Positions 7,996 to 17,151 of a stretch of DNA of 64,000 bases are shown here, one piece after another. How positions within the stretch are numbered: position 1 is the first letter of the stretch; each line of letters starts with the position of its first letter. This DNA is from Puteibacter caeruleilacunae (GTDB taxonomy: Bacteria > Bacteroidota > Bacteroidia > Bacteroidales > Prolixibacteraceae): the NCBI GenBank assembly GCA_005217565.1, contig SJCO01000014.1:62001-126000 (forward strand), written 5' to 3'. The notes beneath the pieces are model-generated. The model was not told the DNA's origin, ran no database searches, and saw nothing but the letters and a program-made list of their open reading frames with translations. The translations under genes and the position numbers were made by a program.

Positions 7996-8306
7996 GAGTG
8001 AAATGATTTGGTTAAGATAATTTTAAGCGGTACTGTATCTATTAGTTCATTTTCAGTAATAAAAGTTACATATTTTTTACGAGACTGAATACCCCATGCA
8101 ATTCTAACCTCTAAATCATCATTCTATGCTGGCTCTATGGGGGAATTTTGTTCATATAGTATGAGAAAAGTACATTAGGGCGTAAATGTTAAGTAATTGC
8201 TAGTAAATGCAACAAAATTATTAGTAATTCTGCATCTTCAATACTAATATTGCGGATCAGACATTATTAAATGTAATTTAGAGGTTCAGTGAACTAAACG
8301 AATAAA
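7996..8306. other. Divergent intergenic region
   Basis: This 311-base AT-rich gap separates the S41 peptidase gene (leftwards) from the quinoprotein/ABC cluster (rightwards). It must carry promoters in both directions, but no convincing TTTG/TAnnTTTG pair, hairpin or small gene was found. Confidence 0.5.
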
Positions 8307-9554
8307 ATGAAGCAGTTGCAGGGAGCGAAATTATTGTGTTTTCTTGTGTTGTCAGGGGTACTCCTGATGATGAGCCCTTTGAAAAGTATGGGGTGTTCTA
8401 CACCTGTGTTTAGGTATGCACTGGAGCGCTGGGCTGCGTTCAATTACCACATTGAAGTCGTTTATAAAGGCGAGCTGAATGAGGAGCAAAAGAAGGCGTT
8501 ACAATTCCTAAATAATGCTTCAGAAGCTATGTTTGCCAATGTGGCAATAACTGAGATTACTGATCCGAATGCTATAACTGTTGCAGATGATAAATTACCA
8601 TTGGTGCGTTTGTTGCATCCTAAAGAGCAACGCAATAATGACGTTATCTGGGAGGGGGCTTTGACTAATGAGAATGTAGCCAAGATAATCGATTCACCAG
8701 CCCGTAGAAAAATTATTCAGAATATTGCCAAAGGCGATGCTGTTACATGGATCTTACTTAACGGATCTGATGAGGAAAGATCAAATATCGCCACAACAAC
8801 ATTGAATCAGCAATTAATCAAATCATCAAAAGAACTAAAATTGTCATCGGAGGCTACAAATGCAGCTGGTGATTCATTGGATATAGAAATCGTCAACAGG
8901 GGAGTGCATCTTTCAATGATCAGCGTGTTGAGGGATGATCCTAAAGAAGAGATATTTATTCAGATGTTGTTGGGTACAGAGCCTGATCTTGCATATGTAA
9001 AGCGACCAATGGCTTTTCCTGTATTTGGTAGAGGTCGTGTGTTATATGCGTTGGTTGGTCGGGGTATCAAATCTGAATTGATTAATTCTGTGTGTAAAGG
9101 ACTTATCGGTTGGTGTTCATGCACGATTAAGGATCAGAATCCTGGAAATGACCTGTTAATTGCAGCTAATTGGGAGAAGATCGTTGGTGACTCTACCTGG
9201 ATAGAAAAGGAGGAGGTTCCGGAGATTACTGGTTTGGCCGATTTTGTAGTGGAAGAGCAACCTCAAAAGGAGAAGATTACCAAGGAAGTTAAACCTCAGA
9301 AGATGGTGGAGAATAAGCTTACCCTAAAAAAGCTAGATACTGTTGCTGAGGATCCCCAAGAAGAAGTGCATGAGTTTGTTGCTGAGAATAAGCAAGAAGC
9401 AAAAGATTTAGATAAGAATACTGTGCCGGAACCATTGGAAGATGATAATCAAGGATTACTGTCGAATGTGTTGGTCAGAAATATTCTGTTGGTTGTTATA
9501 TTGCTATTGGTTTTACTTCCAGTAGTGTCATTTGTTTTGCGAAAAAGAAAATAA
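8307..9554 (+). CDS. Exported, C-terminally membrane-anchored protein of the quinoprotein/ABC cluster
   Basis: This 415-residue protein has a signal sequence (about 1-28) ending before Cys30 in GCSTPVFRYALERW, and a C-terminal transmembrane helix (about 390-411) with a basic end (RKRK). A charged Glu/Lys/Pro linker lies at about 305-385. A second conserved-looking block has FGRGRVLYALVGRGI and a Cys-rich WCSCTIKDQNPGNDLL. From memory this pattern resembles uncharacterised proteins in Planctomycetes-type genomes next to similar genes. It is 10 bases from the permease gene, so it is likely an extracytoplasmic partner of the transporter. The function is unknown. Confidence 0.7.
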   Translation: MKQLQGAKLLCFLVLSGVLLMMSPLKSMGCSTPVFRYALERWAAFNYHIEVVYKGELNEEQKKALQFLNNASEAMFANVAITEITDPNAITVADDKLPLVRLLHPKEQRNNDVIWEGALTNENVAKIIDSPARRKIIQNIAKGDAVTWILLNGSDEERSNIATTTLNQQLIKSSKELKLSSEATNAAGDSLDIEIVNRGVHLSMISVLRDDPKEEIFIQMLLGTEPDLAYVKRPMAFPVFGRGRVLYALVGRGIKSELINSVCKGLIGWCSCTIKDQNPGNDLLIAANWEKIVGDSTWIEKEEVPEITGLADFVVEEQPQKEKITKEVKPQKMVENKLTLKKLDTVAEDPQEEVHEFVAENKQEAKDLDKNTVPEPLEDDNQGLLSNVLVRNILLVVILLLVLLPVVSFVLRKRK

Positions 9555-9564
9555 GAATATTGAA

Positions 9565-10827
9565 ATGAAGATAAGATACCTGGTTCAAAAGGAGATTAAG
9601 CGAAGGAAGCTGAATTTTGCCCTTTGTCTGCTGTCGGTGATTGTTGCAGTGGTTTCTGTCTGTAGTGTTTTTACGATGTTAGAAATCTACGACCTGAGGA
9701 CCAAAGAGATTGTGCAGAAGAAGGAGCAGGAGACGAAAGAGCGAATGGACTCGCTTGAGGATGACTATCGGAAAATCACTAAGCAACTGGGGTTTAACCT
9801 GCTCATCTTGCCAAAGAATCAGAATATTAGCGATGTGTATGCCAACGACTTTGCGTCTAAGTTTATGCCTGAGGAGTATGTTGAAATATTGGCGAATACT
9901 AAATCAATGTTGATTAGACATCTTCTGCCTAGTCTTCAGCAAAAGATTGTATGGCCTGAGAAACATCGAACAATTGTGTTAGCTGGAACCAGGGGGGAGG
10001 TGCCGTTTGCACATAAGGCTCCCAAAGAACCAATGATGGTGGCTGTTCCTAAAGGTACAATGATTATTGGTTATGAATTGCATCAGAGTCTTGGTGTGAA
10101 AGTCGGAGATAAACTACGCATTATGAATCGCGAGTTTACCGTGCAGAAATGCAATGAATCGCGTGGAAATATTGATGATATTACCATCTGGATTGATCTA
10201 AAAGAATCGCAGGAGCTGTTGAATAAGCCTGGTAAGATTAATGCGATATTGGCCCTGAGCTGTCACTGTCATGGTGGTAATTTAGGGAAGATTAGAGATG
10301 AGGTGAATAGCGTGTTGCCTGAGACGCAGGTCTACGAAAAAGGAAGTAGAGTATTGATTCGTGCAGAAGCACGCGATAGGGCTGCAAAAGAGGCAAAGGA
10401 AGCTATTCAGGCAGAAATAAAACAACGAAAAGACTTACGCAAGGAGCGTGAGAATCTTGCTGCTATTATTGTTCCGCTGGTTTTGCTTACGAGTGTTGTG
10501 TGGATTGTTTTCTTGTTTATGGGGAATGTGCGTGAAAGGAAAAGTGAAATAGGAATTCTTAGAGCTGTAGGAGTCAATGAAGTATCAATAATGAAGTTGT
10601 TCTTGCTGAAGGCTTTCTGGATTGGTATTATTGGCGCTTTTTGCGGTTATGTGCTGGGAATAGGCGGAGGAAGTATACTGGGCGGACTGTTTTCTACATC
10701 GCTTGTTAATGTTCCATTGTTTGTGGCTGTAATAATCCTTGCTCCATTGCTTTCGATAATCGCTGCATGGGTGCCTGCTGTTATTGCATCGCGACAGGAT
10801 CCGGCGGAAGTATTAAAAGAGGAATAG
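9565..10827 (+). CDS. FtsX/MacB-type ABC transporter permease
   Basis: I place the start at the ATG at 9565 (MKIRYLVQKEIKRRK), 10 bases after the previous stop; a longer frame from 9532 would overlap it. The 420-residue protein has one N-terminal helix (about 15-38), a large extracytoplasmic domain, and three C-terminal helices, with the FtsX signature ERKSEIGILRAVGVNEVSIMKLFLLKAF in the loop. The end ASRQDPAEVLKEE is typical of MacB/LolC-like permeases. These transporters work as mechanotransmitters or extract lipoproteins rather than forming a pore. A coiled-coil, charge-rich stretch (about 275-310) precedes the last three helices. Confidence 0.87.
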   Translation: MKIRYLVQKEIKRRKLNFALCLLSVIVAVVSVCSVFTMLEIYDLRTKEIVQKKEQETKERMDSLEDDYRKITKQLGFNLLILPKNQNISDVYANDFASKFMPEEYVEILANTKSMLIRHLLPSLQQKIVWPEKHRTIVLAGTRGEVPFAHKAPKEPMMVAVPKGTMIIGYELHQSLGVKVGDKLRIMNREFTVQKCNESRGNIDDITIWIDLKESQELLNKPGKINAILALSCHCHGGNLGKIRDEVNSVLPETQVYEKGSRVLIRAEARDRAAKEAKEAIQAEIKQRKDLRKERENLAAIIVPLVLLTSVVWIVFLFMGNVRERKSEIGILRAVGVNEVSIMKLFLLKAFWIGIIGAFCGYVLGIGGGSILGGLFSTSLVNVPLFVAVIILAPLLSIIAAWVPAVIASRQDPAEVLKEE

Positions 10828-10828
10828 T

Positions 10829-11473
10829 ATGATCGAAATAAAGAATATAACCAAGATATATAACAAAGAAGGAGCTGAGGTTCGTGCCCTTGATGACTAT
10901 TCGCTTTCTATTGAAAAGGGGGAATTTGTTGCCATCCAGGGGGCTAGTGGCTGCGGTAAGACTACCTTATTATTGTCGATTGGTGGATTGCTTAGTCCTG
11001 ATAAGGGGAGTGTTGTTATCAACGGAAATGCTGTGTATGACATGCCTGTTGAAGAGCGTACTGTATTTCGGGCTAAGACCATGGGATTCGTTTTCCAGCA
11101 GTATCATCTGATTCCTTATCTGAATGTGCTTGAAAATATTAGAGTTCCTGCTCTTGCTGCTCAGGGGGAGGTGCCAGAGGAGAGACTGGAAATGCTTATC
11201 AAGACTTTAGGCCTGAAGGAACGGATAAACCATACTCCTGCAGAATTGAGTGCCGGAGAAAAGCAGCGTACAGCTCTTGCCCGGGCTTTGTTGTTTGAAC
11301 CTGATATCCTTTTGGCTGATGAGATTACAGGAAATCTTGATGAAAAGAATGTAGAGATCGTTATGAATTGCCTGTTTGAGTATCAAAAGGCTGGTGGGAC
11401 TATCGTATTGGTGTCTCACGATACTGCGCTTTGTAAGAGGGCAGATAGAATTGAAGAATTGACCGTAAAATAA
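10829..11473 (+). CDS. ABC transporter ATP-binding protein (LolD/MacB type)
   Basis: This 214-residue nucleotide-binding protein has Walker A GASGCGKT (38-45), a Q-loop in FVFQQYH, the signature LSAGEKQR, Walker B ILLADE and an H-loop in VSHD. It starts 1 base after the permease stop, so the two are translationally linked and form one transporter. No MacA-like adaptor or TolC-like channel lies nearby, in contrast to classical MacAB-TolC. The exported proteins on either side are the obvious candidates for partners. Confidence 0.92.
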   Translation: MIEIKNITKIYNKEGAEVRALDDYSLSIEKGEFVAIQGASGCGKTTLLLSIGGLLSPDKGSVVINGNAVYDMPVEERTVFRAKTMGFVFQQYHLIPYLNVLENIRVPALAAQGEVPEERLEMLIKTLGLKERINHTPAELSAGEKQRTALARALLFEPDILLADEITGNLDEKNVEIVMNCLFEYQKAGGTIVLVSHDTALCKRADRIEELTVK

Positions 11474-11487
11474 AACCATATTAACCG

Positions 11488-14400
11488 ATGATTAAGATGA
11501 TCTTGCGAGGCGCTGTGGGCCTCTTGTTATTTAGCTGTTTCAATATTGCGTCAGTACATGCTGAGGATTGGCCAACATGGCGATACGATGGAGGCAGAAC
11601 GGCCTCTAGTCCTGAAAAGCTGTCTGATAATTTGCATCTATTGTGGACAAGACAATATACACCGCGAGAGATGGTGTGGGATGATCCTTTAAACCAGGAT
11701 TTGATGCAGTATGATAAGATGTTTGAGCCTATTGTTGCCGACGAGATGCTTTTTGTTGGTTTTAATGATCAGGATAAAGTTGTGGCTTTTGAATGTAATA
11801 GCGGTAAGGAGGCTTGGTCGTATTATGCTGATGGACCTGTGCGTTTGCCATTGAGTTATAGCAACGGCAATATCTACTTTACCAGTGACGATGGTTATCT
11901 ATATTGTCTTTCGGCTGATAAGGGTGAGTTGAAGTGGAAGTTCAGAGGCGGTCTTTCTGATAGGAAAATGTTGGGAAATAAGCGCCTGATTTCTACATGG
12001 CCTGCTCGTGGTGGAGTAGCTGTTGAAGATGGTGTTGTGTACTTTGCAGCTAGTATCTGGCCAATGATGGGGACTTTTATTTATGCTATCGATAGTGAGA
12101 CAGGGAAGGTGATTTGGAAGAATGATGGGACGAGTCATGATTATATAATGCAACCTCATAATGCCTACTCTTTTGCTGGTGTTGCTCCTCAGGGAACATT
12201 GGCAATTAATGGTGATTATCTTTTTGTTCCTGGTGGACGTTCTGTGCCAGGGTGTTTCGACAAGAAAACGGGTGAGTTTAAATACTATCATCTGGCGGCT
12301 AGTAAGAAGTCGGGTGGTGCTTTTGTGTGTACCAAAGGCGACTATTTTGTAAATCATCATCGTGATAGAAATACGGTTTTATATAGCTGTGATAAGGGTA
12401 AAAAGGCATCAAATACCTTGGAGAAGTATCCTGTGTTGGATAATGATATTTTCTATTTCTCAGGATCATCTATTGTTGCTCGTAATGCAAAGGATCCAAG
12501 TAAGGTTGTTTGGTCGCTTGATGTGGATGCTTCGGGTGATCTGATTAAGGCTGGTAAGCGTTTGTACGCTGCTGGCAAAAACAAAATTACTGCTGTGCAG
12601 TTGAATGGAAGTGAGTCTCCAGCCGTGGCTTGGAAGAAGGAAGTGAAGGGTGATATTAGTCGCTTGATTGCTGCTAATGGTCAGTTGTTTGCTGTTACTC
12701 TGGATGGAAGAATCATGGCGTTTGGTGAAGGTGCTGAGGATAGTGAGACTGTAATTAACGCTAAAACTAAGAGTAGTAAGATTTCTTCAGCTGTATCAAA
12801 ATGGGTTGATGAGCTATTGCCTGCTACTGGGGTGAATGAAGGATATGCTCTATATTTTGGTGTTGAAGAATCGGATTACTTGAAAGGTCTGGCTGATAAA
12901 GCGAATCTTTCGGTTGTTGCAGTAGAACCTGATGCTTCAAAGATTGATAAATTGAGAAGACAGTTTGATGCTATGGGTGTTAAGACTAACAAGGTAGCAT
13001 TCCTTCAGGGAACGCCTGGAAACATTGATTTTGCTCCTTATTTCTCATCACTGACTATCATCGAGGATGTTAATCAATATAGTCTTGTAAAGGCTAAGGA
13101 ATTATTAGATAGGGTATCGGAATGTATTCGTCCTTTTGGAGGGAAACTCGTGATTGGAGGTAAAGGTGGTAATCTTGCCGAGATTACAAAGTATGCACAG
13201 TCTCTTTCAATAGGATTGTCTAAGGTTAATACGGGCAATAAGTTTATTGTATTTTCAAGAGAAGGCGCGCCGAAGGGTACTGCTAACTGGACACACCAGT
13301 ATGGTAGTATGGCCAATACGGTGAAGTCGGATGACGAATTGGTGAAGCTTCCTTTAGGGGTGCTTTGGTTTGGTGGTAATTCAAATATGGATGTGTTGCC
13401 TCGCCATGGACATGGACCTGCTGAACAGATTATGGATGGGAAATTGATTATCCAGGGAATGAATATGCTAAGTGCTCGCGATGTGTATACTGGTCGCGTG
13501 TTGTGGAAAAGGAAATTTGAGTCGCTGGGTACCTTTGGTGTTTACTACAACGAGACGTATGTGGATGCTCCTCTTCAGACGACGTATAACCAGGAACACA
13601 TGCCAGGAGCGAATATCCGTGGGACTAACTATATCGTAACTCCCGATTATATTTATGTGGCTCAGGGGACTTCTTATCATGTGCTGGATATTGAGAGTGG
13701 AGAGATTGTTAAGACTGTTTATCTTCCTGGGACAAAGCGTTGTGCTTACATTGGAGTGTCGGAAAATCACCTGATTACGGGGGCTGAATTTGTGGAGTTT
13801 TCAAAGCAGATCAAAAAGAATTTGAAGACCAAAGAGGATATCGAGGTGTATAGCGAGTTGTTCGAAGCAAGGGATAAGCGACTGGGGGGATCGCATGCAT
13901 ACGGATTAAGTGCAAGTAGAGAATTGATCGTTTCTAACCGACATACATTTAAGCCTGAATGGCAGATTAAATCGAAGTATGGTTTTGTAAATAACGGTAT
14001 TACTTCTTCGGAGAATGGTGTGCTTTATATGTTGGATAAAATGCCAACGAGTATGTTGAACTTGCTATCGCGAAGGGGAATTGAGCTTGATGGTGACTTC
14101 TCTATTACTGCTTATGATATTGCTACTGGTGATACAATCTGGCAGAATAAGACTGATGTGTTTGGTAGTTGGTTGAGCTATAGTAAAGAACATGATATCT
14201 TGCTTCAGGCTACGCGTCCTTCGCGCGATATGGTTGATGGAGAGCTTGGTGAACGTATTATCGCTCATCGTGCTTCTGACGGTAAAGTGTTATGGGATAA
14301 GAAGATCAAATATGGTAATCCTCCTATCATTCATGGTGAACGGATTATTTTTGAGCGCCATGCATATAACCTGCTTACAGGTGAGCAGATTAATCGTGAG

Positions 14401-15294
14401 GATCCAATTACAAGAGAAGTGATTCCATGGGCATATACGCGTACTTATGGCTGTAACTATATTATTGGTAGTGAAAACTTGCTTACTTTCCGTTCGGGAG
14501 CGGCTGGATTTTACGACTTGAAGGCGTCTGGAGGAACTGGTAACTTCGGTGGTTTTAAGTCGAGTTGTTCTTCTAACTTGATTGCTGCTAATGGTGTGTT
14601 GAATGCTCCTGATTATACGCGTACTTGTCAGTGTTCATATCAGAATCAAACATCTTTGGCTTTTATTCACATGCCGAAGCTTGAATATTGGACCAATAAT
14701 GAGTTCAAATGGAGTGGTAAACGAGTGAAGCAGTTGGGGATTAATTTTGGTGCTCCAGGAGATCGATTAGCGAACAATAATACATTGTGGCTTGATTACC
14801 CTAGTGTTGGTGGAAATAGTCCTGATGTTCCTGTGAATGTGGCATTCGTTACTGCTGATCAGAAGAAGATTGTACTTCATAGCAGCGTGGGAACCAATCC
14901 CGAGGAGGATAAGATAGGCTATATCCGTACGAATTCATTTACTATCGATTCAGATGATTATTCGTATGTTGCTTCTTCTGCTATCAATGGGGTGACCGAG
15001 GTTGAAATCACGCTTTCAAAGACTCCAGAGAAAACGCATAACTATTCTGTGTTGTTGTATTTTGCTGAATTGGAGGAAGTAAAAGCTGCTAAGCGTATAT
15101 TTAATGTTGAGGTTCAGGGAAAGAAGGCCTTGACTGATTTCAATATTGCTAAAGAGGCTGGAGGTATTAATAAGCTTGTGATTAAGAAGGTGGAAAAGGT
15201 TAGCGCAGGAGATCGTTTGATCATTAAGCTTTCATCTGCGGATAAGGATGTGCTGCCTTTGCTAAGTGGCGTTGAGGTTATTTTAGAAGATTAA
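11488..15294 (+). CDS. Giant exported PQQ-like beta-propeller protein with embedded methyltransferase-like domain
   Basis: This 1268-residue protein has a signal peptide (about 1-25) and a first PQQ-like propeller (about 30-420; repeats such as GYLYCLSADKGELKWKF and TFIYAIDSETGKVIWKN). At about 430-595 lies a Rossmann-like segment resembling a class I methyltransferase (ALYFGVEESDYLKGLADKA, VVAVEPDASKIDKLR). A second propeller follows (about 600-1060) with a Cys-containing block, FGGFKSSCSSNLIAANGVLN then CQCSYQNQTSLAF, and then a malectin-like C-terminal beta domain. Similar architectures are, from memory, common in Planctomycetes. It is 14 bases after the ATPase gene. The substrate and any redox role are unknown. 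Confidence 0.82.
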   Translation: MIKMILRGAVGLLLFSCFNIASVHAEDWPTWRYDGGRTASSPEKLSDNLHLLWTRQYTPREMVWDDPLNQDLMQYDKMFEPIVADEMLFVGFNDQDKVVAFECNSGKEAWSYYADGPVRLPLSYSNGNIYFTSDDGYLYCLSADKGELKWKFRGGLSDRKMLGNKRLISTWPARGGVAVEDGVVYFAASIWPMMGTFIYAIDSETGKVIWKNDGTSHDYIMQPHNAYSFAGVAPQGTLAINGDYLFVPGGRSVPGCFDKKTGEFKYYHLAASKKSGGAFVCTKGDYFVNHHRDRNTVLYSCDKGKKASNTLEKYPVLDNDIFYFSGSSIVARNAKDPSKVVWSLDVDASGDLIKAGKRLYAAGKNKITAVQLNGSESPAVAWKKEVKGDISRLIAANGQLFAVTLDGRIMAFGEGAEDSETVINAKTKSSKISSAVSKWVDELLPATGVNEGYALYFGVEESDYLKGLADKANLSVVAVEPDASKIDKLRRQFDAMGVKTNKVAFLQGTPGNIDFAPYFSSLTIIEDVNQYSLVKAKELLDRVSECIRPFGGKLVIGGKGGNLAEITKYAQSLSIGLSKVNTGNKFIVFSREGAPKGTANWTHQYGSMANTVKSDDELVKLPLGVLWFGGNSNMDVLPRHGHGPAEQIMDGKLIIQGMNMLSARDVYTGRVLWKRKFESLGTFGVYYNETYVDAPLQTTYNQEHMPGANIRGTNYIVTPDYIYVAQGTSYHVLDIESGEIVKTVYLPGTKRCAYIGVSENHLITGAEFVEFSKQIKKNLKTKEDIEVYSELFEARDKRLGGSHAYGLSASRELIVSNRHTFKPEWQIKSKYGFVNNGITSSENGVLYMLDKMPTSMLNLLSRRGIELDGDFSITAYDIATGDTIWQNKTDVFGSWLSYSKEHDILLQATRPSRDMVDGELGERIIAHRASDGKVLWDKKIKYGNPPIIHGERIIFERHAYNLLTGEQINREDPITREVIPWAYTRTYGCNYIIGSENLLTFRSGAAGFYDLKASGGTGNFGGFKSSCSSNLIAANGVLNAPDYTRTCQCSYQNQTSLAFIHMPKLEYWTNNEFKWSGKRVKQLGINFGAPGDRLANNNTLWLDYPSVGGNSPDVPVNVAFVTADQKKIVLHSSVGTNPEEDKIGYIRTNSFTIDSDDYSYVASSAINGVTEVEITLSKTPEKTHNYSVLLYFAELEEVKAAKRIFNVEVQGKKALTDFNIAKEAGGINKLVIKKVEKVSAGDRLIIKLSSADKDVLPLLSGVEVILED

Positions 15295-15349
15295 GAAGTT
15301 GTGCTGGCCAAGTGTGAATCTTGCCAATTGTAAAGCATAGTGATATATG

Positions 15350-15392
15350 AAGCTGGTGAATCATGCATATGATGTGATTCACCAGCTTTTTT
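15350..15392 (+). terminator. Rho-independent terminator after the quinoprotein operon
   Basis: A perfect 14-bp stem, AAGCTGGTGAATCA (15350-15363) with TGATTCACCAGCTT (15375-15388), has an 11-base loop and is followed by a T-run. It lies 56 bases after the stop of the propeller gene. Confidence 0.9.
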
Positions 15393-15407
15393 ATTGGTGT
15401 ACCTCCA

Positions 15408-15560
15408 TTATATTTTTTCAATGACTAATTCTTCTGAGCCATCCTCAAGTGCATTAATATCGTCAAAATGAATATGACAACCTCTTGGTACATCGTCCTG
15501 CGCTAAATTGAGGAAATGATTGGCTAGTGATTTTATACGGTTGCTCTTCCTACTCTTTTA
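15408..15560 (-). pseudogene. C-terminal fragment of a small (possibly immunity-like) protein
   Basis: On the minus strand a frame without a start codon, bounded upstream by an in-frame stop, reads about 50 codons including SLANHFLNLAQDDVPRG and CHIHFDDINALEDGSEELVIEKI before TAA at 15408. The ending HIHFDD...GSEELVIE recalls the C-terminus of small Imm32-like immunity proteins, but this is memory-based. It appears to be the surviving end of a lost gene. Confidence 0.4.
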
Positions 15561-15682
15561 CTGATGAAAAAATGATAGTAATAAATGGGGAGGTATAGCT
15601 TTTCTCTCACAAAACCGACCTCCCTTGGAATGGAAAAGCTAACTGCTTATCTGAGGACTGTTGTATCACCATAAATTCACAA

Positions 15683-16005
15683 TTAGTATTCTTTAGTAAT
15701 TGACACATATCCAACATACAAATCAGGTGGATCCTTACCAACTAAGACCACTACCGAAAAATCCTTCTTTGTATTAGAATTTTTCTGAATGACGGTTAGT
15801 AGCAGTTGTGCAATCGCTTTTTATAAAGGAAAGCAATTTCTTCTGCGCTAATTTGCCATTGTTTTGCCTCAATTATGATCAAATTATTCTCAACAATGGC
15901 ATGTAGTAAAAGGATGTAAGAATAGGGGTAAAGTTTGAGTAAACTTTGTTTGTCAACGGATATTATTTTGGAAATAATAGTGAGGGAAAATCAGGAAAGA
16001 AGCAG
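15683..16005 (-). pseudogene. Frameshifted remnant of an unrecognised small gene
   Basis: Minus-strand translation from about 16005 gives KLYPYSYILLLHAIVENNL then IIIEAKQWQISAEEIAFLYKK. At a run of five A (plus-strand T-run 15818-15822) the frame must shift by one base to continue as AIAQLLLTVIQKNSNTKKD, FSVVVLVGKDPPDLY and VGYVSITKEY, ending at the stop at 15683. The two halves join smoothly, so a single-base indel explains the break. No start codon is present. I do not recognise the family. Confidence 0.5.
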
Positions 16006-16036
16006 TTTACTTTAACGGAACTCTTTTCCCTCTATG

Positions 16037-16080
16037 ATTCGGCACAGATTCGGCTTGCATTCGGTACCGATTCGCCGGTA
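16037..16080. repeat. Four-copy 11-bp imperfect tandem repeat (ATTCGG)
   Basis: ATTCGGCACAG, ATTCGGCTTGC, ATTCGGTACCG and ATTCGCCGGTA start at 16037, 16048, 16059 and 16070, exactly 11 bases apart. They are more GC-rich than the surroundings. The region is noncoding. Confidence 0.6.
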
Positions 16081-16190
16081 CATCATCTTATGCAGTATTT
16101 TTTGCTCTAAATGTAGCATCTTGTGCAGTATGTAGAAATGAACGATGGTTAAGTACCACGATTATAAAGGTAGCAAAAAGACAAAAAAAA

Positions 16191-16225
16191 CACTATTCCA
16201 GAAGAGTAAAATCACCGGAATAGTG
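16191..16225 (-). terminator. Minus-strand terminator after the YARHG gene
   Basis: CACTATTCC (16191-16199) pairs with GGAATAGTG (16217-16225). On the minus strand the hairpin is followed immediately by eight T (plus-strand A-run 16183-16190). It terminates transcription of the gene at 16342-17139. Confidence 0.85.
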
Positions 16226-16341
16226 CATGATTATTTTATTACAATGCTGATCATCCAGGATGCTTGTAAAAAGTTCTTGCTCATTGTTGAGCTTTTAGAG
16301 TTGTTATAGTTTCCGAGCTACAAGTTACAACTTATTGCTTC

Positions 16342-17139
16342 CTAAATATTTGATGAGACCTTTAATATCGTTTGGATATTTATTCTTTCAATTGTTGTAA
16401 GTTTGTCTGTTACATTATTATAGCGTGGTTTATACCATTCTTTTTTACTGAAAAAATTTCTCCATTTTTCTTTCTTGAAGATATAACCATGAGCTGCAAA
16501 AATTTCATTACGCATGATATCTAGTTGTGATTTACTGTTTTGTTGTAGTTCTTCAGCAGTGAATATACGTCTAGATATCTCTTGGTTGTCTCTTTTGTAA
16601 ATTGAAAAAGGAAATTTAATTGCTTTGAAACCATTCTCATTTATTAAAAAGTAATCGTATGAAGTAGAGGTTGTTTTATATTCATCAGTTTCTTCAATAA
16701 GTTCGGTTTCTATTGTTTTCATCTCTAGAAGTCTTTCTTGATAGAATTTTGGTGTACACTCGCTGCCACCCCCAAGATCAAGCATGTTACCACCTACATA
16801 TGCTCTGTTTAGAACTTCACCTTCAGGGGAGAATGTAAAAACCTCGAGTAAACTTGAATAGCCTCCTGCTATGTCTCCAAATTCAAGTAGACATGTAATG
16901 TTCTTTGTATCATTTAATATTCCCAATCCCTTGACATTTACTGTGCGCTCTAACTCTTCTTTTGTCATTTCATCTTTGAACAGCCCTTTGGGAATATCAA
17001 CTGATTTTGAAGTAGTATCACATATTCCTATGCCATCAAAATGGTTGCGAAGTATTTGTAAAACTTCTTTGCTATTCTGACCAACTGCTAACTGTGTTGT
17101 AAGTATGATGAGCAATATTGCTCCTAAGATCTTTTTCAT
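16342..17139 (-). CDS. Exported YARHG-domain protein
   Basis: This 265-residue protein has a signal peptide (MKKILGAILLIILTTQLAVG, cleavage near residue 20). Its C-terminal domain (about 205-260) has the YARHG pattern: LDIMRNEIFAAHGYIF, followed by FFSKKEWYKPRY and LTTIERINIQTI. YARHG domains are extracellular and found in many Bacteroidota and Clostridia; their role is not established, though a cell-wall association has been proposed. The gene lies 12 bases after a MepA-like murein endopeptidase gene, which fits an envelope function. A strong terminator follows. Confidence 0.78.
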   Translation of the reverse strand: MKKILGAILLIILTTQLAVGQNSKEVLQILRNHFDGIGICDTTSKSVDIPKGLFKDEMTKEELERTVNVKGLGILNDTKNITCLLEFGDIAGGYSSLLEVFTFSPEGEVLNRAYVGGNMLDLGGGSECTPKFYQERLLEMKTIETELIEETDEYKTTSTSYDYFLINENGFKAIKFPFSIYKRDNQEISRRIFTAEELQQNSKSQLDIMRNEIFAAHGYIFKKEKWRNFFSKKEWYKPRYNNVTDKLTTIERINIQTILKVSSNI

Positions 17140-17151
17140 AATTAGGGGGAC

